From positions 1 to 64,000 of the forward strand of contig NZ_WVID01000017.1 in assembly GCF_010091925.1 (NCBI RefSeq): a DNA stretch of 64,000 nt. The letters are read 5' to 3'. This DNA comes from Nostoc sp. B(2019) (lineage in GTDB: Bacteria > Cyanobacteriota > Cyanobacteriia > Cyanobacteriales > Nostocaceae). Shown piece by piece: positions 51,678 to 60,322 of this stretch (positions are counted from its first letter, which is position 1; each line of letters opens with the position of its first letter). A program made the translations under genes and the position numbers. A model generated the notes under the pieces. That model saw only the letters and a list, made by a program, of their open reading frames with translations, was not told the origin of the DNA and did not search any database.

Positions 51678-52127
51678 ATGTGGGAGGTCAAATTGCAGAG
51701 AAGGTGTGATCGAAATCGGAAACGTTCAAAACGACGTGCTATCTACTGTCCATATCACGGCTGCTATATTGATAGCGCAAGTCAAAAATATCAACTGTTT
51801 GCCAATCAACCAGGACAGTTGCAGCAACGAGGTATAAGCCGACGGAATGCTTTGCTATTAGTAGCAAATCAAAGTAGCGTGCCTCTAGAGGGAGAATGGT
51901 TAGAGGCTTTTTGGTGTGATCAGTGCCAGCAAACAAAGTGGTATCACGTCCATAGATGCGGTGAGCGTACCTATGAACTTTCATTAGCACCAGGAGAGCT
52001 TTGGCAGCAAGTAACAGGAGTAATTAATCCTGAAGGAAACCCTTCTGTAGGAGAGTTTACTCGCAGACAAGCAAGAGAACTTGGCTATAAAAGCATTAAG
52101 GATTTCCATCTTCTGGGTCAACATTAA
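51678..52127 (+). CDS. Small zinc-ribbon-like protein of a glycan export locus
   Basis: About 149 residues. A very basic start (LQRRCDRNRKRSKRRA) is followed by CPYHGCYIDSASQKYQLFA and later FWCDQCQQTKWYHVHRC. The CxxHxC and CxxC pairs could bind one zinc. The C-terminal half is soluble with RRQARELGYKSIKDF. I have the impression of a cyanobacterial family found beside ABC exporters of polysaccharide, with no known role. The start is uncertain: ATG at 51678 has no ribosome binding site, while TTG at 51693 has GGGAGG five bases upstream. It overlaps the unused upstream frame of the permease gene, whose ATG is 31 bp past this stop. Confidence 0.65.
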   Translation: MWEVKLQRRCDRNRKRSKRRAIYCPYHGCYIDSASQKYQLFANQPGQLQQRGISRRNALLLVANQSSVPLEGEWLEAFWCDQCQQTKWYHVHRCGERTYELSLAPGELWQQVTGVINPEGNPSVGEFTRRQARELGYKSIKDFHLLGQH

Positions 52128-52158
52128 AAGTCTTCAATCAATATTTATAACTAGTCAA

Positions 52159-52989
52159 ATGACAGATTCTAAGCCGGAATTACTGATTGAAGCTGGACGT
52201 ACAGAGCAGCAGTATTGGAAAGACCTGTGGCGCTATCGCGAACTATTATATTTTCTTGCTTGGCGTGATATTCTGGTGCGTTACAAACAAACCTTTGTTG
52301 GTATAGCCTGGGCACTTATTCGACCATTCTTGACGATGGTGGTGTTCACAGTAGTATTTGGCAATTTAGCGAAATTACCTTCAGAAGACGCACCGTATCC
52401 AATTTTAGTGTTTGCTGCTATGCTACCTTGGCAGTTTTTTTCCAATGCCTTGGGCGAGTGCAGTAACAGTCTGATTAGTAATGCCAATTTGATATCTAAA
52501 GTCTACTTCCCACGTCTGATTGTACCTATCAGTGCAGTAACCGTCAGCTTTGTTGACTTTATGATTTCTGGCATAATTCTGCTAGGGTTGATGATTTGGT
52601 ACAATTTTGTGCCTAGTTGGCAGATATTAACACTGCCGTTATTTATTATTATTGCCTTTGCTGCTTCTATGGCAGTAGGGCTGTGGTTAGCTGCATTAAA
52701 TGTAGAATACCGAGATTTCCGCTATATTGTGCCATTTATTATGCAATTTGGTCTGTATATATCACCAGTAGGCTTTAGTAGTAGCGTTGTGCCAGAAAAG
52801 TGGCGTCTACTTTATTCTTTGAATCCAATGGTGGGGGTAATTGATGGTTTTCGCTGGGCAATTATAGGTGGAGATTCAAAAATTTACTGGCCGGGATTTA
52901 TATTATCTATGGGATTGGTTGCCTTTTTACTAATAAGTGGTATCTGGTATTTCCGCAAAATGGAACGGACGTTTGCTGACGTAATTTAG
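52159..52989 (+). CDS. ABC-2 type polysaccharide export permease (Wzm-like)
   Basis: 276 residues, six membrane segments, no signal peptide. WRYRELLYFLAWRDILVRYKQTFVGIAWALIRPFLTMVVFTVVFG is the typical N-terminal block of O-antigen/teichoic-acid type exporters, followed by PYPILVFAAMLPWQFFSNAL, ALNVEYRDFRYIVPFIMQFGLYISPVGFS and LLYSLNPMVGVIDGFRW. It moves a lipid-linked glycan across the inner membrane with the ATPase encoded 15 bp downstream. The frame extends back to 52081 inside the previous gene, but the ATG at 52159 gives the family N terminus. Confidence 0.93.
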   Translation: MTDSKPELLIEAGRTEQQYWKDLWRYRELLYFLAWRDILVRYKQTFVGIAWALIRPFLTMVVFTVVFGNLAKLPSEDAPYPILVFAAMLPWQFFSNALGECSNSLISNANLISKVYFPRLIVPISAVTVSFVDFMISGIILLGLMIWYNFVPSWQILTLPLFIIIAFAASMAVGLWLAALNVEYRDFRYIVPFIMQFGLYISPVGFSSSVVPEKWRLLYSLNPMVGVIDGFRWAIIGGDSKIYWPGFILSMGLVAFLLISGIWYFRKMERTFADVI

Positions 52990-53004
52990 GAAGGAGCAAA
53001 GCAG

Positions 53005-54285
53005 ATGTCTGATACTGTAATTCACGTATACAATCTAGGTAAAAAATATATTATTAGTCATCAGCAGGATAGTTCTGGCCGCTATCGCTATAAGGCTCTG
53101 CGTGATGTAATTGCTGATGGAGCTAAATCTCTCACGCAAAAATTTATCAAGCCTGCTGGTAAAAAAGTGCCCAATCCAAGTCGGGAAGAATTCTGGGCAT
53201 TGAACGATGTTTCTTTTGAAATTAAACAAGGTGAAGCCATTGGTGTTATTGGACGTAATGGTGCTGGAAAATCGACGCTTTTAAAAGTTTTGAGCCGCAT
53301 CACCGAACCAACGACGGGACGCATTGCCATTAAAGGGCGAGTAGCAAGCTTATTAGAAGTAGGTACGGGATTTCACCCAGAACTAACTGGGCGAGAGAAC
53401 ATCTACCTCAACGGTTCTGTTCTAGGTATGAGTGGAGTCGAAATTCGCAAGAAATTTGATGAAATAGTTGCTTTTGCTGAGGTAGAGAAATTCTTAGACA
53501 CACCAGTAAAACGCTACTCTTCGGGAATGTATGTGCGCCTTGCTTTTTCTGTAGCAGCTCATTTAGAGCCAGAGATTTTAATTGTCGATGAAGTTCTAGC
53601 TGTGGGCGATTCTGCTTTTCAAAAGAAGTGCTTGGGAAAAATGGGGGATGTAGCAACCAAAGAAGGACGCACAGTCTTATTCGTTAGTCATAGTATGCAG
53701 GCGATCGCCCAACTAACAAAACGTTGTATCCTACTTTCCAAAGGTCAGATTCAGTTTGACGGCAATACTAGCAAAGCCGTGCAACTATATCTAGCTGGGC
53801 ATAAAGATGATGCAGTACAATCTGCGTTTTATCAAGCACCCGCCAACAAAACTGGTAACTACGTAGCTTGGGCAAAGGTAGATACTTCAGAGGGGCAAGG
53901 TATTCACTGCTGGGGAAAACCAATTACTTTTGAGTTTGCTTTTCACATCGAAAAACCTCATGAAAGTCTGCGTTTTTCATTTCAAATAGTCAGCGCTTTG
54001 CAACAGCCTATTGGGATTTTCTGGTTTTTTGAACAAGATGCCCCGTTGTTCCGAGAAGCAGGAACTCATATTCTCCGCTGTGAAATTCCTAAATTGCGAC
54101 TTTACATGGGTTCTTATACGTTAACAACATGGTTTTCCGAGCGTCGCAGCGAAACGCTATTAGAAAATCTTAGAGAAATTTGTCAGTTTGAAGTTAGTAT
54201 GCACCAGCTTGAGAGACTAGATTATCCTTGGCAAGCTGATGAGTGTACCTATTTAGAAGATGCGATATGGAAAACTATCCAATAA
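53005..54285 (+). CDS. ABC transporter ATPase for polysaccharide export (Wzt-like)
   Basis: 426 residues. ATPase domain at about 1-260: an unusual long lead (about 60 residues) before GRNGAGKSTLLKVLSR (Walker A), then VGTGFHPELTGRENIYLNG, YSSGMYVRLAFSVAAHLEPEILIVDEVLAVGD (signature and Walker B) and the switch His in VLFVSHSM. The C-terminal 150 residues (about 275-426) form the beta-sandwich that in Wzt proteins recognises the end of the glycan (ITFEFAFHIEKP, LYMGSYTLTTWF). That domain implies size or end-group control of the exported chain. ATG has GGAAGGAG upstream, 15 bp after the permease stop. Cytoplasmic, bound to the permease. Confidence 0.95.
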   Translation: MSDTVIHVYNLGKKYIISHQQDSSGRYRYKALRDVIADGAKSLTQKFIKPAGKKVPNPSREEFWALNDVSFEIKQGEAIGVIGRNGAGKSTLLKVLSRITEPTTGRIAIKGRVASLLEVGTGFHPELTGRENIYLNGSVLGMSGVEIRKKFDEIVAFAEVEKFLDTPVKRYSSGMYVRLAFSVAAHLEPEILIVDEVLAVGDSAFQKKCLGKMGDVATKEGRTVLFVSHSMQAIAQLTKRCILLSKGQIQFDGNTSKAVQLYLAGHKDDAVQSAFYQAPANKTGNYVAWAKVDTSEGQGIHCWGKPITFEFAFHIEKPHESLRFSFQIVSALQQPIGIFWFFEQDAPLFREAGTHILRCEIPKLRLYMGSYTLTTWFSERRSETLLENLREICQFEVSMHQLERLDYPWQADECTYLEDAIWKTIQ

Positions 54286-54370
54286 GTTTATTAGCACCCC
54301 GATTACAAATGCAGTCCTACAAGATTTTATAAAAGATATTTATTAGCAAAAAAATATCAGCAGGTTGATT

Positions 54371-54910
54371 ATGCCAGTAAATGATGATGTAAAAATAGGC
54401 AATAACGTCAAGATTTTCCATCCTAATTTAGTGAATCTTTACGGCTGTGAAATTGGTGATGAGACAAAGATTGGTAGCTTTGTGGAAATCCAAAAAAATG
54501 TCATTGTCGGTAGTCGGTGTAAGATTTCATCACACAGCTTTCTTTGTGAAGGCGTCATCCTTGAAGATGAAGTTTTTATTGGTCATGGAGTGATGTTTAC
54601 CAATGATCTTTACCCACATGCAGCTAATGAAGATGGTAGTTTGAAAACCGATGCCGACTGGTATGTACTCAAGACCCAAGTTAAACGCCGTGCTTCTATT
54701 GGTAGCAATGCGACGATCTTGCCAGGGGTGACTATTGGAGAAAAAGCCATTATTGGGGCTGGAGCAGTAGTTACTCGTGATATCCATGATTATGCAATTG
54801 CAGTGGGAGTACCTGCTCGTGTGATTGGCGATGTCCGCGATGGAACAAAGCTCCCGCATGAAGCAACTCGCAATTCAATCTTAGAAATACCAACTACCAG
54901 TCTAAGTTAA
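54371..54910 (+). CDS. Left-handed beta-helix N-acetyltransferase (WbpD/WlbB-like)
   Basis: 179 residues of hexapeptide repeats: VKIGNNVKIFHPNLVNLYGCEIGDETKIGSFVEIQKNVIVG, then HSFLCEGVILEDEVFIGHGVMFTNDLYPHA, RRASIGSNATILPGVTIGEKAIIGAGAVVTRD, and YAIAVGVPARVIG. The NDLYP segment and overall form match the acetyltransferases that N-acetylate the 3-amino group of UDP-2-acetamido-3-amino sugars. It would use acetyl-CoA and form trimers. The two following genes (dehydrogenase and aminotransferase) would supply its substrate. A TTG at 54365 is in frame, but ATG at 54371 with AGG six bases upstream is preferred. Confidence 0.85.
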   Translation: MPVNDDVKIGNNVKIFHPNLVNLYGCEIGDETKIGSFVEIQKNVIVGSRCKISSHSFLCEGVILEDEVFIGHGVMFTNDLYPHAANEDGSLKTDADWYVLKTQVKRRASIGSNATILPGVTIGEKAIIGAGAVVTRDIHDYAIAVGVPARVIGDVRDGTKLPHEATRNSILEIPTTSLS

Positions 54911-55143
54911 ACCACTAGAGCTACTTTCCTGTCTGTCAAAGTCAGGAACCTAAGCAAATAACAAATAATTTAAGATTTTTTAGGTCATTTCAACTTATAA
55001 ACTGACTAAATTCAAGCTTGGTGAAAACTAAAATTTTGTCAGGTTAAAGCCTAATATTATTAAATTAAAAAACCATCGCTATTGTTTAATTAATAGCAGC
55101 ACTTCGTAGTTAACGAAAAATAGATTTTGATTAGTTAAAACCA

Positions 55144-56181
55144 ATGGAAAGTAATATTAATATCGGTGTAATCGGCTATGGTTACTGGGGCCCGAATTTG
55201 GTAAGAAATTTCTCAGAAATTCCAGGAGCGCAGGTCAAAACAGTCAGCGATTTTAAACCAGAGTTGCTCGCAAAAGTGCAAGCAAGATATCCCAAAATTA
55301 ATGTGACGAGAGATTGTCGAGACATATTTACAGATCCGATGATTGATGCGGTAGCGATCGCCACACCAGTTTCGACTCACTTTGACTTGGCCTTAGCAGC
55401 ATTGCAGGCTGGTAAACATGTGCTGGTAGAGAAGCCAATGACAACTACCTCTGATCAGGCAATACGGCTGATTGAAGAGGCAGAAAAACGCAACCTAGTG
55501 TTAATGGTCGATCACACCTTTGTCTATACGGGTGCTGTACGCAAGATGCACGATTTGATCGCCACTAATTCCTTGGGTGATATTTACTACTATGATTCTG
55601 TACGCGTCAACCTCGGACTTTTTCAGCATGATGTCAATGTCATCTGGGATTTGGCAGTTCACGACCTATCGATCATGAGCTACGTATTGCCATTCCAGCC
55701 TTATGCTGTCTCGGCTACAGGTATCAGCCATGTTCCTAGAGAACCAGAAAATATTGCCTACTTGACCTTATTCTTTGAAAATAATCTAATTGCTCACATC
55801 AATGTGAATTGGCTAGCACCGGTGAAAGTGCGTCGCACGCTGATTGGTGGTAGTCAACGCATGATTGTTTACGACGACTTAGAACCAAGCGAAAAAGTTA
55901 AGATTTACGACAAGGGAATTACTGTTAATGGCAATTCTGAAAGTGTTTACCAGATGCTAATTGGTTATCGCACAGGGGATATGTGGTCGCCCAAATTAGA
56001 CATGACAGAAGCACTGTGGACAGAAGGATTGCATTTTATTAATTGTATTCAACAAAGCGATCGCCCAATTACCGATGGGAAAGCAGGACTGCATGTAGTG
56101 AGAATTCTAGAAGCTGCAACCCAGTCTTTAAAGAAGCAAGGTCGATTAATTGAACTGAATATAGCAGAGGTAGCAGCATGA
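55144..56181 (+). CDS. Gfo/Idh/MocA-family sugar dehydrogenase (WbpB/WlbA-like)
   Basis: 345 residues. Rossmann start INIGVIGYGYWGPNLVRNF, then the family motifs AVAIATPVSTHFDLALAALQAGKHVLVEKP (catalytic Lys in EKP) and VDHTFVYTGAVRKM, with WDLAVHDLSIMSYVL in the substrate domain. Enzymes of this group oxidise the 3-OH of UDP-N-acetylglucosaminuronate, making the 3-keto sugar that an aminotransferase converts. Overlap of four bases (ATGA) with the next gene shows translational coupling. Also possible is another nucleotide-sugar dehydrogenase. ATG at 55144 follows a 230-bp AT-rich gap with no strong ribosome binding site. Confidence 0.88.
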   Translation: MESNINIGVIGYGYWGPNLVRNFSEIPGAQVKTVSDFKPELLAKVQARYPKINVTRDCRDIFTDPMIDAVAIATPVSTHFDLALAALQAGKHVLVEKPMTTTSDQAIRLIEEAEKRNLVLMVDHTFVYTGAVRKMHDLIATNSLGDIYYYDSVRVNLGLFQHDVNVIWDLAVHDLSIMSYVLPFQPYAVSATGISHVPREPENIAYLTLFFENNLIAHINVNWLAPVKVRRTLIGGSQRMIVYDDLEPSEKVKIYDKGITVNGNSESVYQMLIGYRTGDMWSPKLDMTEALWTEGLHFINCIQQSDRPITDGKAGLHVVRILEAATQSLKKQGRLIELNIAEVAA

Positions 56182-57296
56182 TTCCATTTGTAGACCTCAA
56201 AGCTCAGTACTTGAGTATCAAAGATGAAATTGATAGTGCCGTTTTGCAATTACTAGCAAGTACCCAATTCGTCTTAGGGAATGAAGTTAAATCATTAGAA
56301 GAGGAGTTTGCAAATTACTGCAATTCTGATTATGGCATAGCTGTCAATACAGGTACTAGCGCCCTTCATTTAGCATTACTAGCTGCTGGCATTGGTGCTG
56401 GTGACGAAGTAATCACCGTGCCTTTTACCTTCGTTGCTACCACCGCAGCAATTTGTTATACCGGAGCCACCCCTGTTTTTGTAGATATTGACCCTGTTTC
56501 TTACACGATAGATATCAACCAAATTGAAAAAGCCATAACCGATCGCACAAAAGCCATTTTGCCTGTACATTTGTACGGTCAACCAGCAGATATGGAACCT
56601 ATTCTGGAAATTGCTCGCCGTTATGGTTTGACTGTGATTGAAGATGCGGCCCAAGCTCATGGGTCTGAGTACAAAGGACAGCGAGTAGGTAGCATCGGTG
56701 ACATTGGTTGTTTTAGTTTTTATCCAGGTAAGAACTTAGGAGCCTACGGTGAAGGCGGGATGGCAGTTACCAACAATCCTGAATATGCCCGTACCATGCA
56801 GATGTTACGCGACTGGGGCCAAGAACGCAGATATCATCATGTTTTAAAAGGCTATAACTATCGCATGGATGGTATCCAGGGAGCGATTTTACGGGTGAAA
56901 TTGCGCTACATCGAAGCGTGGACAGAAGCAAGGAGGGCACATGCAGCCAATTACGATCAACTCCTGGCAGAATCGAGTCTAACTTTACCTAGGGTGATGC
57001 CTTATAGCCGTCACGTTTACCATGTTTATGCAGTGCGAGTGCCTGTAGGGCAGGCGAAGCGATCGCAGCAACGAGATGCCCTGCAACAGAGCCTACAAGA
57101 GCAGGAAATCCAAACAGGTATTCATTACCCAATTCCTGTCCACCTCCAGCCAGCTTATGCTGATTTGGGTTATAAACTCGGAGATTTTCCGCACTCAGAA
57201 GCAGCATCTAGGGAAGTGTTATCTCTACCGATGTATGCAGAACTCACAACCCAAGCACAAACCCAAGTTGCAAAGGCAGTAATTACCTCATTATGA
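56178..57296 (+). CDS. DegT/DnrJ/EryC1 aminotransferase (WbpE-like)
   Basis: 372 residues, PLP-dependent sugar aminotransferase. Motifs: MIPFVDLKAQYLSIKDEI, VNTGTSALHLALLAAGIGAGDEVITVPFTFVATTAAI, VIEDAAQAHGSEYKGQ (Asp that holds the PLP nitrogen), and FSFYPGKNLGAYGEGGM with the Schiff-base Lys. YNYRMDGIQGAIL follows. Closest in general look to the enzymes making UDP-3-amino sugars, consistent with its coupling to the preceding dehydrogenase gene. A short low-complexity insert (VGQAKRSQQRDALQQ) around residue 295 coincides with a HIP1 octamer. Stop at 57296, 15 bp before the next gene. Confidence 0.92.
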   Translation: MIPFVDLKAQYLSIKDEIDSAVLQLLASTQFVLGNEVKSLEEEFANYCNSDYGIAVNTGTSALHLALLAAGIGAGDEVITVPFTFVATTAAICYTGATPVFVDIDPVSYTIDINQIEKAITDRTKAILPVHLYGQPADMEPILEIARRYGLTVIEDAAQAHGSEYKGQRVGSIGDIGCFSFYPGKNLGAYGEGGMAVTNNPEYARTMQMLRDWGQERRYHHVLKGYNYRMDGIQGAILRVKLRYIEAWTEARRAHAANYDQLLAESSLTLPRVMPYSRHVYHVYAVRVPVGQAKRSQQRDALQQSLQEQEIQTGIHYPIPVHLQPAYADLGYKLGDFPHSEAASREVLSLPMYAELTTQAQTQVAKAVITSL

Positions 57297-57311
57297 TCGC
57301 TGAGGAAATCA

Positions 57312-58007
57312 ATGTCTGATCCAGCTATGACTAAGATCATCAAAGCTGTCCACGGGTTAAAGGAATTGAAGCTAGACCCTGACTTTGAAATTCAACTAGC
57401 AGCATATCTCAATACTCAGTATGAACTGCAACCATTAATCGAATTGTATGCACGCTTTGCCATCAGTGATGGAGAATTTGATGGGCTGATGCGGCGAACC
57501 ATTTGGCGTGCAGTAGCACGTAAATTCGGTCATGGAGTTCGCATTGGCAGTGGTGTAGGCTTCAAACATCCCGAAACATTTGAGATTGGGAATCAAGTAT
57601 TTATTGGTTCCCAAAGCTATATTCAAGGACGCTTCGATGGCACTTGTATCATTGGCAACAACGTTTGGATTGGCCCGCAGAGTTACTTCGATGCCCGTGA
57701 TTTAATTGTTGAAGATTACGTAGGATGGGGCCCTGGAGCAAAAGTACTGGGTTCAACACATACCGGATTGCCAATTGACGTTCCAATCATCCAAACAGAC
57801 CTAGAGATTCAATCAGTAAAAATTGAAACCGGAGCTGATATCGGCATGAACGCAGTTATCCTGCCTGGGGTAACAATTGGTCAAGGAAGCATTGTTGGCG
57901 CTGGAGCCGTTGTCACCAAAGATGTACCAGCATTTGCGATCGTCGCTGGTGTCCCTGCCAAGTTTTTACGCTGGCGGGAAGGATATGAACCATCAAAAAA
58001 CCCATAA
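57312..58007 (+). CDS. Hexapeptide-repeat acyltransferase (maltose O-acetyltransferase-like)
   Basis: 231 residues. The N-terminal 75 residues are helical (MTKIIKAVHGLKELKLDPDF, LIELYARFAISDGEFDGLMRRTIW), and the rest is a left-handed beta-helix: IGSGVGFKHPETFEIGNQVFIGSQSYIQGRFDGTCIIGNNVWIGPQSYFDARDLIVEDYVGWGPGAKVLGS, with the catalytic-type His in STHTGLP, ending GADIGMNAVILPGVTIGQGSIVGAGAVVTKDVPAFAIVAGVPAKFL. It probably O- or N-acylates the sugar made by the downstream epimerase and aminotransferase. Five bases separate it from the epimerase gene, so they form one operon. Distinct from the acyltransferase at 54371. Confidence 0.85.
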   Translation: MSDPAMTKIIKAVHGLKELKLDPDFEIQLAAYLNTQYELQPLIELYARFAISDGEFDGLMRRTIWRAVARKFGHGVRIGSGVGFKHPETFEIGNQVFIGSQSYIQGRFDGTCIIGNNVWIGPQSYFDARDLIVEDYVGWGPGAKVLGSTHTGLPIDVPIIQTDLEIQSVKIETGADIGMNAVILPGVTIGQGSIVGAGAVVTKDVPAFAIVAGVPAKFLRWREGYEPSKNP

Positions 58008-58012
58008 TAAAT

Positions 58013-58987
58013 ATGCAAAATAAGCGAATTTTAATCACAGGTGGTGCAGGTTTAGTTGGCTCCCATATTGCCGATTTATTGGTAAAGGAAGAAGTTTCTG
58101 AGATTATCATTCTTGACAACTTCACTCGTGGACAACTGAAAAACCTCGCTTGGGCAAAAGAGCACGGCCCTTTAGTAGTTGTAGAAGGCGATATCCGGGA
58201 TCAAAAACTTCTTGGGGAAGTTATGCAAGGTGTGGATATAGTCTTTCATCAGGCAGCAATCCGCATTACTCAATGTGCTGAAGAACCGCGTCTGGCATTG
58301 GAAGTTTTGGCTGATGGTACTTTCAATGTTTTAGAAGCAGCAGTAAAAGCTAAGGTAAAAAAGGTAGTTGCTGCTTCATCAGCATCAATATATGGTATGG
58401 CGGAGGAGTTCCCCACCACTGAAGCTCACCACCCTTACAACAACCGTACTATTTACGGTGCAGCCAAGACCTTTAATGAAGGCTTATTACGTAGTTTTTA
58501 TGATATGTATGGGCTGGACTATGTAGGGTTGCGCTACTTCAACGTCTACGGCCCGCGTATGGATATTTACGGTGTCTACACTGAGGTGTTAATTCGTTGG
58601 ATGGAGCGTATCGTCGCCGGACAACCACCATTGATTTTTGGCGATGGCAAACAGACAATGGACTTTGTATATATCGAAGACATTGCTAGAGCCAATATCT
58701 TGGCAGCTAAAGCAGATGTCACTGATGAGATTTTTAATATTGCTAGTAGTGTAGAAACCAGTTTGAATGACCTAGCCTATAGTTTGGCTAAGGTGATGGA
58801 ATCAGACTTGCAACCAGAATACGGGCCAGAGCGCAAAGTCAACGCCGTGCAGCGGCGGCTTGCTGATGTGAGTAAAGCTCAGAAATTGCTGGGTTTTGAA
58901 GCAGAGGTGTCGTTAGAAGAAGGATTGCGTCGGTTGGTTACATGGTGGCGCGAACAAAAGCTGACAAAGGAAGCAAGCAATGTCTGA
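58013..58987 (+). CDS. NAD-dependent sugar epimerase/dehydratase
   Basis: 324 residues, extended short-chain dehydrogenase. Glycine motif ITGGAGLVGSHIADLL at the N terminus, DIRD and FHQAAIRIT, then catalytic SSASIYG and YGAAK (Tyr-x-x-x-Lys), RYFNVYGPRMDIYGVYTEVLIRWMERI, and GDGKQTMDFVYIEDIARA. The pattern suits UDP-sugar 4-epimerases or nucleotide-sugar 4,6-dehydratase relatives. With the following aminotransferase it could give a 4-amino sugar. Cytoplasmic. Its stop overlaps the next start by eight bases. Confidence 0.9.
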   Translation: MQNKRILITGGAGLVGSHIADLLVKEEVSEIIILDNFTRGQLKNLAWAKEHGPLVVVEGDIRDQKLLGEVMQGVDIVFHQAAIRITQCAEEPRLALEVLADGTFNVLEAAVKAKVKKVVAASSASIYGMAEEFPTTEAHHPYNNRTIYGAAKTFNEGLLRSFYDMYGLDYVGLRYFNVYGPRMDIYGVYTEVLIRWMERIVAGQPPLIFGDGKQTMDFVYIEDIARANILAAKADVTDEIFNIASSVETSLNDLAYSLAKVMESDLQPEYGPERKVNAVQRRLADVSKAQKLLGFEAEVSLEEGLRRLVTWWREQKLTKEASNV

Positions 58988-60176
58988 GAAAATCCACTAT
59001 GTCCCGATCGCCAAACCCTGCATAGGTGAACCCGAAGCTGAAGCAGCCAAGCGGGCTATTATGTCCGGCTGGGTTACACAAGGGCCAGAAGTCGCTGCTT
59101 TTGAGCAGGAATTTGCGGCTTATGTAGGAGCAGACTATGCTTGCGCTGTCTCCAATTGCACCACAGCATTACACTTAGCGCTGTTAGCCGTAGGTGTGCA
59201 ACCTGGGGATGAGGTAATTACTGTTAGCCATTCTTATATTGCTACCGCTAACAGTATCCGTTACTGTGGGGCGATACCTGTGTTTGTGGATATTGAACCT
59301 CAAACATATAATATCAACCCCTTGTTAATTGCAGATGTGATTAGCGAACGCACCCGCGCTATTCTCGTCGTTCACCAAATGGGGATGCCTTGCGACCTCA
59401 AAGCCATTTTAGATGTTGCCCATCAACATAATCTACCAGTAATTGAAGATGCAGCTTGTGCGATCGGCAGTGAAATTCTCTGGAATGGTGAGTGGGAGAA
59501 AATTGGCAAGCCACATGGGGATATTGCTTGTTTTTCCTTTCATCCCCGCAAAGTGATTACCACTGGTGATGGTGGAATGCTTACTACCAACAACCCCGAA
59601 TGGGACAAACAGTTTCGCCTCTGGCGACAACATGGGATGAGTGTTCCCGACACCGTACGTCACGGGGCAAAACAAGTCATCTTTGAGTCTTACCCGATGT
59701 TGGGCTACAACTACCGGATGACCGACATCCAAGCAGCAGTTGGACGGGAACAACTCAAACGCCTACCGGAAATTACTCAACGCCGACGTTACTTGGCACA
59801 GCAATATCAGCAAATGCTAGCAGATGTGCCAGGCTTGAAATTGCCGACGGAGGCAGGTTGGGTAAAAAGTAACTGGCAAAGCTACTGTGTACGCTTACCA
59901 GAAAAATGCGACCAACGGCAAGTCATGCAAGTGATGTTAGATGCTGGGGTTGCCACAAGACGAGGAATTATGTGCGCTCACCGCGAACCTGCTTATCAAA
60001 TTGAAGCTTGGTTGTGTGGGAGCAGAGAATGCCAGTGTGGAAAAGCAACTTGCGATCGCCTTTCTGAGAGTGAACAAGCACAAGATCGTACTGTCCTACT
60101 ACCCTTGTTTCATCAGATGACTCAACACGAACAGGACTATGTAGTGAAAGTTTTAAAAATGGCTTGTCAGTTTTAA
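58980..60176 (+). CDS. DegT/DnrJ/EryC1/StrS aminotransferase (perosamine synthetase-like)
   Basis: 398 residues, PLP enzyme of the sugar 4-aminotransferase type. Motifs: YVPIAKPCIGEPEAEAAKRAIMSGWVTQGPEVAAFE, VSNCTTALHLALLAVGVQPGDEVITVSHSYIATANSI, VIEDAACAIGSE, ACFSFHPRKVITTGDGGML with the PLP Lys, and GYNYRMTDIQAAVG. The C-terminal part has an unusual cysteine-rich insert (CGSRECQCGKATCDR, about 340-356, four cysteines) before SESEQAQDRTVLLPLFHQMT. This is a second, different aminotransferase in the locus, so the glycan may contain two amino sugars. It overlaps the epimerase by eight bases. Last gene of the tight operon. Confidence 0.92.
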   Translation: MSEKIHYVPIAKPCIGEPEAEAAKRAIMSGWVTQGPEVAAFEQEFAAYVGADYACAVSNCTTALHLALLAVGVQPGDEVITVSHSYIATANSIRYCGAIPVFVDIEPQTYNINPLLIADVISERTRAILVVHQMGMPCDLKAILDVAHQHNLPVIEDAACAIGSEILWNGEWEKIGKPHGDIACFSFHPRKVITTGDGGMLTTNNPEWDKQFRLWRQHGMSVPDTVRHGAKQVIFESYPMLGYNYRMTDIQAAVGREQLKRLPEITQRRRYLAQQYQQMLADVPGLKLPTEAGWVKSNWQSYCVRLPEKCDQRQVMQVMLDAGVATRRGIMCAHREPAYQIEAWLCGSRECQCGKATCDRLSESEQAQDRTVLLPLFHQMTQHEQDYVVKVLKMACQF

Positions 60177-60322
60177 AGAAAATAATTCCTTTCGTGGAAA
60201 TTGCTTCTAGCGAAGTTCATCAAGTATTCGTCGAGCAGCTTATTCCAAGGCTACTCAGTGTTCCTAATTAGAGAAGTGACTTTTGATGGCCCGTAGTAAT
60301 TAAACTTTATAGGAAATAGCTT

